NCBI GenBank assembly: GCA_024401295.1 | Contig: JAKSLG010000015.1 | Location: 1-61,702, forward strand | DNA length: 61,702 bases | Direction: 5' to 3' | From: Bacteroidales bacterium | Lineage (GTDB): Bacteria; Bacteroidota; Bacteroidia; Bacteroidales; Marinilabiliaceae | In this document: positions 26,165 through 34,844 of the stretch, one piece after another | Numbering within the stretch: the stretch's first letter is position 1 | Layout: each line of letters opens with the position of its first letter | The notes under the pieces: generated by a model | Database searches by the model: none | What the model saw: the letters and a program-made list of their open reading frames with translations, nothing else | What the model was told of the DNA's origin: nothing | Program-made: the position numbers and the translations under genes

Positions 26165-27073
26165 TCACCACTCGTATGGCGTTGCCTGATAAACGTAGTA
26201 GTTCAACCAATTTGAATACAAAAGGCTCGCGTGCGATTTCCACGTAACGATCGGCTTTTGCGTTGGATCATCGTTAGGGAAATAATTTGCTGGCACCTTT
26301 ATAGGCAAGCCCTTCGTCTTGTCACGCATATATTCCGAAGCAAGTGTATCGCGATCATATTCGCTATGACCAGACACGAAAATCTGTCGTCTGTCACGCG
26401 ACACTATAATATAAACTCCGGCATCGTCCGATTCTGCAAGTAATTTCAGGTTCTCATTTGCAATCACCGCCTCTCTGCGAACCGATGTATGACGCGAATG
26501 CGGAACGCGGAAAACCTCATCGAAACCACGCAGAAGCGGTTCGTTTGCATCATCAACAATATGATGCTCAAAAACACCGAACATCTTCTCAGGAAGCTGA
26601 TATTTGTCTATGCCATAATGGTAATAGAGCCCGGCCTGTGCTCCCCAACAGATATGAAATGTGTTGGTCACATTCGACTTCGACCACTCCATAATCTCTG
26701 TGAGTTCACTCCAGTAATCGACCTCCTCAAACGGCATCTGTTCAACAGGCGCACCCGTGATTATCAAGCCGTCATACTTCTGACTGCGAACCTCGTCAAA
26801 ACATTTGTAGAATGTATCAAGATGCTCATTAGAAGTATTTTTCGAGGTATGAGAACTCATCTTCATAAATTCAACATTAACCTGAAGCGGCGAATTCGAA
26901 AGATTGCGAAGAATCTGTGTCTCTGTTATTATCTTGACAGGCATCAGATTCAAGATCATAATCCTCAATGGTCTGATATCTTGCTGCATAGCACGTGAAG
27001 TGCCCATGACAAAAACATTCTCGCTTTCAAGCACTCTGCGAGCCGGCAATGCATCTGGAATATTTATCGGCAT
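26165..27073 (-). CDS. metA: Homoserine O-acyltransferase (predicted O-acetyltransferase)
   Basis: A 302-residue MetA-family enzyme of methionine synthesis that activates homoserine. The catalytic Cys142 is in HICWGAQ, His in VSGHSEYD and the conserved EHH segment is present. Residue 111 is Glu (GAPVEQM), the residue that in the Bacillus cereus enzyme selects acetyl-CoA over succinyl-CoA; succinyl-type enzymes have Gly there. I therefore predict O-acetylhomoserine as product. Its -7 box is TAATTTTG on the minus strand at 27125-27132. It is transcribed alone, divergent from a glycosyltransferase gene. Confidence 0.93.
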   Translation of the reverse strand: MPINIPDALPARRVLESENVFVMGTSRAMQQDIRPLRIMILNLMPVKIITETQILRNLSNSPLQVNVEFMKMSSHTSKNTSNEHLDTFYKCFDEVRSQKYDGLIITGAPVEQMPFEEVDYWSELTEIMEWSKSNVTNTFHICWGAQAGLYYHYGIDKYQLPEKMFGVFEHHIVDDANEPLLRGFDEVFRVPHSRHTSVRREAVIANENLKLLAESDDAGVYIIVSRDRRQIFVSGHSEYDRDTLASEYMRDKTKGLPIKVPANYFPNDDPTQKPIVTWKSHASLLYSNWLNYYVYQATPYEW

Positions 27074-27124
27074 ATCAAATAGCTATATGTTGAAATTTCG
27101 AAGTGTTACTAATCTTTGCGTCTG

Positions 27125-27162
27125 CAAAATTAACAAAAGACGCCGACAAAGCATTATCTTTG
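27125..27162. promoter_or_regulatory. Divergent -7 boxes for metA and the glycosyltransferase
   Basis: Minus strand TAATTTTG (27125-27132) faces metA; plus strand TATCTTTG (27155-27162) faces the gene at 27188, leaving a 25-base leader there. No riboswitch-like structure was recognised in the metA leader. Confidence 0.5.
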
Positions 27163-27187
27163 CAGAAAATTAAACACCACATCCAAA

Positions 27188-28147
27188 ATGCGCATTCTTG
27201 TTTCGCCACTCGATTGGGGACTCGGTCATGCATCTCGCCTTTCACCCGTTGTTCAGCATTATCTGTCCAACGGCGATGAGGTCGTGATTGCAGGCCAAGG
27301 GCGTTCATTGATGCTGCTTCAAAGTGATTTTCCGACACTAAAGAATCTTCAGTTAAAGTCTTTCTCACCACGTTTTTGCAAAAAAGCGCCTCAATGGCTT
27401 GCCATATCATTGCAACTGCCAGTTTTCTTCTGGAGAATCATCTCCGAATACCGTGAGACGCGTAAAATTGTCGCCAACGAGAATATCGACCTCATCATTT
27501 CCGACAACCGCTACGGAGTAAGAAGTCGTCAATGCAAATCCATTCTCATAACCCATCAGCTGTCTCCGAAAGCTGCATCATGGGCACCTGTATGGTTCAA
27601 CACCGTGCTCGCACGTGGAATAGCATGGTTTGCAAACAGCTTCGACGAAATCTGGATTCCTGACGAAAAGCCGTTTCCCGATGGCCTTGCTGGAGATCTT
27701 GCAAACCCTCGGTTCATAAAGACCAAGGTAAAAACCATCGGACTTCTATCACGACTGAAAGCAAGCGGCATAACGACGCACAACATCTCACATCTGGCAA
27801 TCATATCCGGACCGGAACCACAGAGAACAATCTTCGAAAACAAGATTGCCTCTTTGTTTCAAAAGAAGAATGGCCCCAAAGTCATTATCAGAGGCATAAC
27901 TGAAAACCAGTGCGAATCTGAGGAGAACGGCATTAAAATGATAAACTCAGCCAACCCTGAACAATTGTCGGAGCTAATCTCTGCGGCAGAGAACATATAT
28001 TGCCGCTCTGGATACTCAACGATAATGGATTTGAGAGCATTAGGCCGCCAGGCCTTCCTCTGCCCTACTCCCGGACAAGCCGAGCAAGAGTACCTCTGCA
28101 AACGAATGACCGGACCCAATTTTCAAAAACTTGAAAATATAGACTAA
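27188..28147 (+). CDS. MurG-like glycosyltransferase (GT-B fold)
   Basis: A 319-residue protein beginning with ILVSPLDWGLGHASRLSPVV, the glycine-rich nucleotide-sugar/acceptor entry loop of MurG-type GT-B enzymes. The C-terminal half has the donor-binding pattern (LAIISGPEPQRTIFENK, ENIYCRSGYSTIMDLRALGRQAFLCPTPGQAEQEYL). It is not MurG itself, which is longer and would lie in a division cluster. The acceptor is unknown; a lipid or surface glycan is possible. A small membrane protein gene follows after 39 bases. Confidence 0.8.
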   Translation: MRILVSPLDWGLGHASRLSPVVQHYLSNGDEVVIAGQGRSLMLLQSDFPTLKNLQLKSFSPRFCKKAPQWLAISLQLPVFFWRIISEYRETRKIVANENIDLIISDNRYGVRSRQCKSILITHQLSPKAASWAPVWFNTVLARGIAWFANSFDEIWIPDEKPFPDGLAGDLANPRFIKTKVKTIGLLSRLKASGITTHNISHLAIISGPEPQRTIFENKIASLFQKKNGPKVIIRGITENQCESEENGIKMINSANPEQLSELISAAENIYCRSGYSTIMDLRALGRQAFLCPTPGQAEQEYLCKRMTGPNFQKLENID

Positions 28148-28186
28148 ACAAACGCAACAAAAAAAACACTAATCCGTAACCACAGA

Positions 28187-28591
28187 ATGAAATTTTATAC
28201 AATAATGCTTATAGAGATAATTATCATATTAGTTGCCATTGTCGTCCTCGCTGTTGTTGGGCGATTGGTTCGGCGTAATATCTCTGAAAAGCACACAATC
28301 GAGCGTCTTATCAACATTCTCTTCCCGTTGGGCGAAAGCCAAATGAACGAAACGCTCAATGACATCGACGAGATGACACAGAAAAGATTCAAACGCGAAG
28401 AGATTCTTGATTACTATCTAAAAATAAAGGGATTGCAGATTATCGACCTTCATGCTAATTCAGATGGCGGAATTCGCCGATTCCTTATGAAGCCAACGAA
28501 AATCAGATTGACATATTTCGAACAGGTGAAATTCTACGAAATCTATCTCAACTATCCGCAGGCCGTCGGCCAAAGTCTTGTTGAACGCTAA
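28187..28591 (+). CDS. Small membrane-anchored protein of unknown function
   Basis: A 134-residue protein with one N-terminal membrane helix (about 8-27, IEIIIILVAIVVLAVVG), then a charged, mainly helical cytoplasmic part (KRFKREEILDYYLKIKG) and a C-terminal segment GIRRFLMKPTKIRLTYFEQVKFYEIY. A second ATG at codon 7 is an alternative start. I do not recognise the family. It probably shares a transcript with the glycosyltransferase and ends at a strong bidirectional terminator. Confidence 0.65.
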   Translation: MKFYTIMLIEIIIILVAIVVLAVVGRLVRRNISEKHTIERLINILFPLGESQMNETLNDIDEMTQKRFKREEILDYYLKIKGLQIIDLHANSDGGIRRFLMKPTKIRLTYFEQVKFYEIYLNYPQAVGQSLVER

Positions 28592-28617
28592 AAGATAAAA
28601 AAAAACGCCATAAATGG

Positions 28618-28650
28618 AAAAGCACATTCATCAGAATGTGCTTTTTTTAT
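28618..28650. terminator. Bidirectional intrinsic terminator
   Basis: AGCACATTC (28621-28629) pairs with GAATGTGCT (28634-28642), with A-run before and T-run after. It serves two convergent genes. Confidence 0.85.
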
Positions 28651-28653
28651 TTT

Positions 28654-29094
28654 CTACAAATTTGGACGCTCTAAGATTACTTGATAAATCAATGCCTGAC
28701 GCATCTTTTCTGCTGTCATCTCAACCTCTTCCTCTTCCACGCCCTCTTCATACGAAGGATGATTCTCATGTTCCACCATTGGTTTCTGGGGCAGCGCTTC
28801 ATATTGCGAAGAATGTTGCCAACGATTTGAACCTTCTTCAAACAACTGCGTTTTTGCAAACTCTTCCGTCATCGATGGATTATCAGACAAAGGTTCATCA
28901 TCTTCCATAAATTCTTCCTCGTCCTCATCCTCCATCATGTCAATAGGTTCTTCTTGATATTCTGTGTCAGGAGCTTCGTCTTCTTCGACCTCCCACTTTG
29001 GCACACTCTTCTTCTGCTCTGTATTTTTTCTCAGAGCAAATCTCAGAGCAATGAATACTGCAACAAGGCCTATTTTGAATATCAGAGAACCCAT
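28654..29094 (-). CDS. Small acidic membrane-anchored protein
   Basis: About 146 residues. One N-terminal membrane helix (LIFKIGLVAVFIALRFAL), a very acidic middle (EEPIDMMEDEDEEEFMEDDEP), and a C-terminus AEKMRQALIYQVILERPNL that resembles the '(K/R)ALIYSEIL.RP' tail I know from short hypothetical proteins of Bacteroidetes. That tail is the only conserved-looking part. The ATG at 29094 was chosen over 29115 because it begins the hydrophobic helix. Function unknown. Confidence 0.6.
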   Translation of the reverse strand: MGSLIFKIGLVAVFIALRFALRKNTEQKKSVPKWEVEEDEAPDTEYQEEPIDMMEDEDEEEFMEDDEPLSDNPSMTEEFAKTQLFEEGSNRWQHSSQYEALPQKPMVEHENHPSYEEGVEEEEVEMTAEKMRQALIYQVILERPNL

Positions 29095-29160
29095 AGTTTG
29101 ATTTATTGTTGACAAATATAATCAATCATATTTACATTCGCACAGAAAACTCTCAATAAA

Positions 29161-29973
29161 TCAAATAACATCTAGACACGTCTCAATAGGAATGCCTTTG
29201 AATTTATCCTTATTGTCGCGGTTCATAGAAACAAGCGTTCTGACGACATCCATCGCCCTCTGAGTACTTGTCTGCAAGTCTTTGCCGTTAAGCAACTCAC
29301 CATAAAGTACGGCCGAGAACATATCGCCCGTACCCGGAAAGCGGACTGGAACGACTTCATAAGGCAAAACAAAATTTGAATCTTTCTGGCTGTCATAACC
29401 GAGAACGACCGTCTTGCCGTCAACAATGGCACTGCTTACAATCACAGATTTTGCTCCGAGATTACGCAGACGCATGACTATCTCGTCAGCTTCATCAAGA
29501 CTAATGCTTTCCTTATATGGCATTCCGCACAAATAGGCTGCTTCCGTATAATTGGGAACAATCACATCAGCAATACGGACAAGCTCCTTCATATTCTCGA
29601 TTGTCGGCTCGCTAACACCATTGTATAGATGACCTTCGTCGCCCATTATAGGATCGACATATATCTTCGTGCCTTTTTTTGCCTTGTCCTGACAATATTT
29701 CGAAACTATCTTTGCCTGTTCTTCGCTCACTATGAATCCCGTAGCAATGGCATCGAATTCAAAATCGAGATTCTTCCACACTTCAATCGTTTTCTTGATA
29801 TGTTCCGTCGTATCAAGTATTGTAAAAAATCCATAGTCAAGCGTATTCGACACGATTGCCGTGGGCATATTATATATGACATGCCCCATATGCGTAAGAA
29901 TCGGCATCATTGCTGCCAAAGCAACTTTGCCATAGCCTGGAAGATCATTGATGAGCAGAATTTGCTTTTTCAT
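29161..29973 (-). CDS. Pyridoxamine / pyridoxal kinase
   Basis: A 270-residue PfkB/ribokinase-fold vitamin B6 kinase that phosphorylates pyridoxine, pyridoxal or pyridoxamine. Visible signs are the N-terminal LLINDLPGYGKVALAAMMP, the substrate region YNMPTAIVSNTLDYG, YVDPIMGDEG, VIVPNYTEAAYL, and the C-terminal catalytic anion hole FPGTGDMF. Start at ATG 29973 (MKKQILLIND); the upstream extension is poorly protein-like. It stands alone. Confidence 0.9.
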   Translation of the reverse strand: MKKQILLINDLPGYGKVALAAMMPILTHMGHVIYNMPTAIVSNTLDYGFFTILDTTEHIKKTIEVWKNLDFEFDAIATGFIVSEEQAKIVSKYCQDKAKKGTKIYVDPIMGDEGHLYNGVSEPTIENMKELVRIADVIVPNYTEAAYLCGMPYKESISLDEADEIVMRLRNLGAKSVIVSSAIVDGKTVVLGYDSQKDSNFVLPYEVVPVRFPGTGDMFSAVLYGELLNGKDLQTSTQRAMDVVRTLVSMNRDNKDKFKGIPIETCLDVI

Positions 29974-30055
29974 CCCGATTGTTTTTCTAAATATCAAAAA
30001 AAGAAAGGCAACCATTTCTGATTACCTTCCACAATTCATTGCCGTTTTGGGCAGA

Positions 30056-30841
30056 TTATTTCTTTGTGAATTCTGACTGCGAGTTGTCAAAGTTCAAGTA
30101 GTACTTACCCTTCGCGAGGCTGCCGATGTTGATTGTCGCACCGTAACCCTTGAAGACGATACCACCGTACTGGTCGTAGATTTCATACATTGTCTCTGCC
30201 GAGAAGTCGATTGCAGAATCAGTCTGCTTGAATGTGACTACAGGAGCAGTCACAAGAGCAACTGCCTCTTTAGAGTAAACCGAAATCTTCTTGTTATCAG
30301 TCTGGCGAACACGGAACTTGTTTGCACCGCTATGTGTTCTAACCTTTGCTTCGTATGTGTTTGGCTTATTCTTGCCCTTGCCACGAACCTCGCCAACCTT
30401 AACCCACTTGTTCCATCTGTACTGCTCAATCACGAATGGGATTGAACCAGTTTCACCGCTTGTCGAGAATGTGAGAACACCGTCCTTCACTGCTATGCTT
30501 TCAAACTTCGCAGGAGTCTTGACTTGCAATGCATATGTATTGAGAACCATTGGCGTGCAGTCGTCTTTGTATTTGATTGCAACAGAGACCTCATCACCGA
30601 TGCTGAATCCATAAACAGAAAGATCTATTTCAAATGCGCTCGAGTTGATTTCGTCGGTAGTAATCATGCCGTTTACAGTTACCTCATAAGCACAAAAACC
30701 AACACCAGAAGGAGCGAATGGATTTCTGACGTATATATTTTCACCTTGGTATGTACCTTTAACAACGAGTTCGTCCGCTTTTACCTCTGTGCCAACAAAT
30801 GCGCAGAGAAGAAGTGAGATCGCAGTCAAAAAATTTTTCAT
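30056..30841 (-). CDS. Conserved secreted protein with sorting-domain-like C-terminus
   Basis: About 261 residues with signal peptide MKNFLTAISLLLCAFVG. It is beta-rich: an N-terminal domain (ELVVKGTYQGENIYVRNPFA...GFCAYEVTVNG), a fibronectin-like part (FVIEQYRWNKWVKVGEVRGKG, GANKFRVRQ) and a final 45 residues (MYEIYDQYGGIVFKGYG..INIGSLAKGKYYLNF) with the strand pattern of a type IX secretion C-terminal sorting domain. I recall close relatives as conserved hypothetical proteins of Bacteroidales. The frame opens 8 codons earlier, but the ATG at 30841 fits the signal peptide. Exported; function unknown. Confidence 0.65.
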   Translation of the reverse strand: MKNFLTAISLLLCAFVGTEVKADELVVKGTYQGENIYVRNPFAPSGVGFCAYEVTVNGMITTDEINSSAFEIDLSVYGFSIGDEVSVAIKYKDDCTPMVLNTYALQVKTPAKFESIAVKDGVLTFSTSGETGSIPFVIEQYRWNKWVKVGEVRGKGKNKPNTYEAKVRTHSGANKFRVRQTDNKKISVYSKEAVALVTAPVVTFKQTDSAIDFSAETMYEIYDQYGGIVFKGYGATINIGSLAKGKYYLNFDNSQSEFTKK

Positions 30842-30922
30842 ATTTTCACGTGTAATATTTTTCAAGGAACAATTTTAGTGATAATTTGTTTAATGACAAA
30901 ACAAATGTTCAATTTTCGTTGT

Positions 30923-32626
30923 TTATTTTTTTGATTCAATCCACCTTCCGTCGCTTTTAATCAAGCTAACAAGCTCATTTATAGCATCTTGTTCTTGCAA
31001 GGCACGTTTTATCAAAACTTTTCCTCGATATAGAGAAATTTTCCCCGGACCGGCTCCAACATAGCCATAATCAGCATCAGCCATTTCGCCAATTCCATTT
31101 ACAATACATCCCATAACGGCAATTTTGAGGCCTTTGAGATGTCCAAATACGGCTTTTATTCGCTGTGTTGCCTCTTGAATGTTGTATAGAGTTCGGCCAC
31201 ATCCCGGGCATGAAATGAATTCTGCTTTCGAATAGCGGACTTTAGTCGCCTGAAGAATCTGCAAAGATGTTTCTGCGATCGCGTCGGCCGAAAGATTTTC
31301 ATTGATAAGCATAAGGCCATCTGCAAGACCATCGATGAAGAGCAAACCTGTATCGGCAGACGCTTTAAGCTGGAAAGAATCAAGGTCGCTGTCTGCATAG
31401 CGAACAGATACGACTACAGGCAATTTTACAGTATTCGCAGACAGTTTCAAGATGAATGCTCGCAACTCTGCCGTTGGATTTGTCGTCTCCGCCTCAGCAA
31501 TTATCACTCTATCTTTAAGTAATTGTAACTCAGTGATTTTCTGCTCCGTCAACATTGAAAGCGACATGCGGACGTAGCGATCAGTTTCGACATTCTGAAT
31601 ATCGGCAAGTTTAGAGTTCGCTATTATCACAGGCGCATTTACTCCGCCGACATTATCTACAGCATCAGACTGACGTCGGCGATATTCGAATGGCGAATAT
31701 GCGGATGCATCGCAGACTTCAATTGTCTGATGATTCTTTTTCGACGCAACATATTCGACAAGTTTCTTTGCTACAGGCACTTCCGCTTCCGGAGCCTCTG
31801 TCAGCGAGACTCTTATCGTATCGCCCAAGCCATCAACAAGCAGAGCACCGATACCTGCAGCGGATTTGATGCGTCCTTCAGTATCGCTTCCTGCTTCGGT
31901 CACACCAAGATGCAATGGATAAGAGCGTCCCATCTGACGCATGGTTGCTGAGAGCAATCGTACAGTCTCGACCATTACACGCGTATCCGAAGACTTTATG
32001 CTTATCACAATGCGACGGAAATCGAGCTTTTCAAGTGCTGATATATACTCGATGCATGATGCGACCATTCCTTGCGGTGTATCGCCATATTTGGCCATAA
32101 TTCGATCGGAAAGCGAACCATGGTTCACACCAATGCGAAGCGTTGTCGAATTTTTCTTGCACACGTCAATCAGAGGACGCAACTTTTCTTCTATGAGCGA
32201 CATCCATTGTTCATCGGTCATCTTGTCGGCGTCCTGGTCGAATTTCTTTTGCTCGCCAGTATAGTTTCCAGGATTAATTCTGACTTTTTCAACATTCGCA
32301 GCTGCAACAATTGCTGCATTCGGATTGAAATGGACATCAGCCACGAGCGGAGTCGTATAGCCACGCTTGCGGACGCCTTCACGAATCTTACCGATATTCT
32401 CAGCTTCAACACGACCTTGAGTCGTCAGTCGTACGATCTCGCCTCCGGCTTCGATTATGCGAATTGCCTGTTCTACAGACGATTCGACATCGTTAGTGTC
32501 GGTTGTTGTCATCGATTGGATGCGAATCGGAGCATCGCCACCTATAGATATTTCACCGACAGGAACTTCGATAGTTTTGTTTCTGCGGTACTCAAAAAGA
32601 GAGTCTGTGAATGAAATATTGCCCAT
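30923..32626 (-). CDS. ispG: 4-hydroxy-3-methylbut-2-enyl diphosphate synthase, long form
   Basis: About 567 residues, the three-domain form of IspG (GcpE) found in Bacteroidetes, chlamydiae and plants, against about 370 in E. coli. It performs the penultimate step of the MEP isoprenoid pathway with a 4Fe-4S cluster. N-terminal TIM barrel: IRIQSMTTTDT, ADVHFNPNAA, LRIGVNHGSL. C-terminal cluster domain: ISCPGCGRTLYN, MGCIVNGIGEMADADYG. It feeds the undecaprenyl pathway together with uppS in this window. The start at 32626 was preferred over 32668 because the -7 box (32646-32653) lies in between. Confidence 0.96.
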   Translation of the reverse strand: MGNISFTDSLFEYRRNKTIEVPVGEISIGGDAPIRIQSMTTTDTNDVESSVEQAIRIIEAGGEIVRLTTQGRVEAENIGKIREGVRKRGYTTPLVADVHFNPNAAIVAAANVEKVRINPGNYTGEQKKFDQDADKMTDEQWMSLIEEKLRPLIDVCKKNSTTLRIGVNHGSLSDRIMAKYGDTPQGMVASCIEYISALEKLDFRRIVISIKSSDTRVMVETVRLLSATMRQMGRSYPLHLGVTEAGSDTEGRIKSAAGIGALLVDGLGDTIRVSLTEAPEAEVPVAKKLVEYVASKKNHQTIEVCDASAYSPFEYRRRQSDAVDNVGGVNAPVIIANSKLADIQNVETDRYVRMSLSMLTEQKITELQLLKDRVIIAEAETTNPTAELRAFILKLSANTVKLPVVVSVRYADSDLDSFQLKASADTGLLFIDGLADGLMLINENLSADAIAETSLQILQATKVRYSKAEFISCPGCGRTLYNIQEATQRIKAVFGHLKGLKIAVMGCIVNGIGEMADADYGYVGAGPGKISLYRGKVLIKRALQEQDAINELVSLIKSDGRWIESKK

Positions 32627-32645
32627 TTTCTGCCAGAAATTTCCA

Positions 32646-32653
32646 CAAAGGTA
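32646..32653 (-). promoter_or_regulatory. -7 box for ispG
   Basis: TACCTTTG on the minus strand, 19 bases before the ATG at 32626. Confidence 0.5.
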
Positions 32654-32661
32654 GTTAGTTT

Positions 32662-32694
32662 TTTGCATTCACATGACGTTTATTCTTACCTTTG
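32662..32694 (+). promoter_or_regulatory. Full promoter (TTTG-N21-TACCTTTG) for the gldA-like gene
   Basis: TTTG 32662-32665 and TACCTTTG 32687-32694, 21-base spacer. The ATG at 32710 is 15 bases on, so the leader is about 10 bases. The TTG at 32692 that opens the frame lies inside the box. Confidence 0.6.
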
Positions 32695-32709
32695 CGTCAA
32701 AAAAATAGT

Positions 32710-33612
32710 ATGTCGGTTACAGTAGACAATATTTCAAAAACATACGGACAGCAAAAAGCATTGGACAACGTAAGTTTTTCAATTGCGAAGGGCGAAGTTG
32801 TTGGATTCCTGGGGCCAAATGGCGCAGGCAAATCGACCATGATGAAAATCGCAACCGGATATGTCATGCCAGACAGCGGGAAAGTGAGCGTTTGCGGAAT
32901 CGAGGTCAATGGCAACTCACTTGCAACGCATCGCCTTATCGGATATCTGCCAGAACATAACCCTCTTTACCTGGATATGTATGTTCGCGAATATCTTCAG
33001 ATGGTTGCCGGGATGTATGGTCTTGACAACACCGCGAAACGTGCTGCGGACGTAATCGACATGGTCGGACTTGGCAACGAGAGTCATAAAGTCATCGGCG
33101 CGCTCTCGAAAGGCTATCGACAGCGTGTCGGCATAGCGCAAGCACTCATTTCAAATCCGGAAGTTGTCATTCTCGACGAGCCAACGACCGGTTTGGACCC
33201 TAATCAAATTGTCGAAATACGCCAGCTCATAAAAAATGTCGGCAAAGAGAAAACGGTTATGCTTTCAACGCATATCATGCAGGAAGTCGAAGCCGTATGC
33301 GACAAAGTCATCATCATCGACCACGGAAAAATCAAGGCTCAAGGTTCGATAGACGAGATTGCAATGAAAGCCAATGGAGGCCTTATGATTGATTTTGAAT
33401 TCGACAAAGAAATCGACATTCAGATGCTTGCCTCGGAATTGCCATCACAAGCATTGTCGGCAATCGGTTCTGGGAAATTCAGAATGAGCTGCGAAAAAGA
33501 CCTACGAAAGGACATCTTCGATTTCGCAGTACGTCACGAACTAAGGCTCATCGAACTCCACGCCGAACAGATTGGCATGGAGGCACTATTCCACGAACTG
33601 ACAGAAAATTAA
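32710..33612 (+). CDS. gldA: ABC transporter ATP-binding protein, GldA-like
   Basis: A 300-residue ABC ATPase. Walker A GPNGAGKST (35-43), signature LSKGYRQRVG, Walker B VVILDEPTTGLD and switch STHIMQEVEAVCD are all present, followed by a C-terminal domain of about 80 residues. Sequence style and length fit GldA, the ATPase of the GldAFG transporter associated with gliding in Flavobacteria, and its relatives in non-gliding Bacteroidetes. No GldF/GldG permease gene is adjacent. Its stop codon shares two bases with the opposing aroA stop. Confidence 0.75.
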   Translation: MSVTVDNISKTYGQQKALDNVSFSIAKGEVVGFLGPNGAGKSTMMKIATGYVMPDSGKVSVCGIEVNGNSLATHRLIGYLPEHNPLYLDMYVREYLQMVAGMYGLDNTAKRAADVIDMVGLGNESHKVIGALSKGYRQRVGIAQALISNPEVVILDEPTTGLDPNQIVEIRQLIKNVGKEKTVMLSTHIMQEVEAVCDKVIIIDHGKIKAQGSIDEIAMKANGGLMIDFEFDKEIDIQMLASELPSQALSAIGSGKFRMSCEKDLRKDIFDFAVRHELRLIELHAEQIGMEALFHELTEN

Positions 33613-34841
33613 TCCTCTTCGATAACAAAACCGACCTTCTTCAAGTCATCCCAATATCGCGGATACGACTTCGACACGACTGCCGGATCATCAATTCTGA
33701 TGCTGCCAAGCTTGAGCGCGGCCGGAGCAAATGCCATTGCCATGCGATGATCCTTATACGTTGCAATTGGCTCGTTGCAAGGCTCACATGTTTCACCATC
33801 CCACGCAAGATCGTCAACGTCATTGCTCTTGAGCACAAAACCGATCTTTCGGCATTCGTTGATGAGCGCAGATATGCGGTCTGTTTCTTTTATTTTGAGA
33901 CTTTCAAGGCCAGTAAAATGGAATGTCACACCAAGACAACAGCACAAGACAACAAATGTCTGCGCAATATCCGGCTGACTATTAAAATCATAATCGAGAT
34001 GTTTCACCGATGACGCATTGGCAACAACCGTTGTCATGCTCAAGCCGTCTTTTTCCGAAAAACTTGTCTCTACGCCAAGTTTTTTTGCAATATTCCGAAC
34101 CTCAGAATCTCCTTGAAGACTGTTTTCCGCCAGACCGACCATCGCAAATGGCGTCTGACCAGCAAGTGCAGACATCTCATACCAATATGAAGCGGCGCTC
34201 CAATCGGACTCTACACGAACTTTCTTGTGAAGATATTTCCCTTCGGGAATTTCAATATGGCTGCCGCTCCATTTTCCCTCAACACCAAACTGTTTCATCG
34301 TCTGAAGCGTCATGTTGATGTAAGGCTGCGATACAATCTTGCCAACAAGTTCGATATTCAGACCTCCACGAATCATCGGTGCAATCATCATAAGCGCCGA
34401 AATATACTGGCTGCTGATATTACCAGGCAGTTCAATCGTTCCGCCACGAAGTTCCTTGCCGCAGATTCTCAATGGCGGGAATCCTTCATTTTCTGCATAT
34501 TCTATATCCGCGCCAAGCATTCGCAATGCATCAACAAGCACCCCTATCGGGCGCTTCTTCATGCGCTCAGAACCCGTAATCACATGTATCCCTGGCAATA
34601 GAGACAGATACGCCGTCAGAAATCGCATAGACGTTCCTGCAGCACCTACATCAACGAGTGAGCAATCGCTCTCCAAAGCCTTGAGCATAACTGCAGTATC
34701 ATCGCTCTCCGATAAATTTTCAGGAGCATTCACATTCGCCGACAACACATTTATGAGCAGCAGACGATTGCTGATACTTTTCGACGATGGCAACTCAATC
34801 GTGCCACTCTTTACACTTGGAACAGAAATATTGTATATCAT
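33609..34841 (-). CDS. aroA: 3-phosphoshikimate 1-carboxyvinyltransferase (EPSP synthase)
   Basis: A 410-residue shikimate-pathway enzyme joining shikimate-3-phosphate and PEP. Motifs: LPSSKSISNRLL (18-29), DVGAAGTSMRFLTAYL, KKRPIGVLVDALRMLGA, SSQYISALMMIAP, KIKETDRISAL and YKDHRMAMAFAPAAL. The length is slightly short, as in other Bacteroidetes. It begins 3 bases after the aroB stop and so belongs to the operon. Its stop codon TAA overlaps the gldA stop on the other strand by two bases (TTAA). Confidence 0.95.
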   Translation of the reverse strand: MIYNISVPSVKSGTIELPSSKSISNRLLLINVLSANVNAPENLSESDDTAVMLKALESDCSLVDVGAAGTSMRFLTAYLSLLPGIHVITGSERMKKRPIGVLVDALRMLGADIEYAENEGFPPLRICGKELRGGTIELPGNISSQYISALMMIAPMIRGGLNIELVGKIVSQPYINMTLQTMKQFGVEGKWSGSHIEIPEGKYLHKKVRVESDWSAASYWYEMSALAGQTPFAMVGLAENSLQGDSEVRNIAKKLGVETSFSEKDGLSMTTVVANASSVKHLDYDFNSQPDIAQTFVVLCCCLGVTFHFTGLESLKIKETDRISALINECRKIGFVLKSNDVDDLAWDGETCEPCNEPIATYKDHRMAMAFAPAALKLGSIRIDDPAVVSKSYPRYWDDLKKVGFVIEED

Positions 34842-34844
34842 CGG

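Noticed and set aside
32072-32614. Plus-strand frame of 180 codons opposite ispG
   Set aside because: Antisense shadow of a firmly identified gene.
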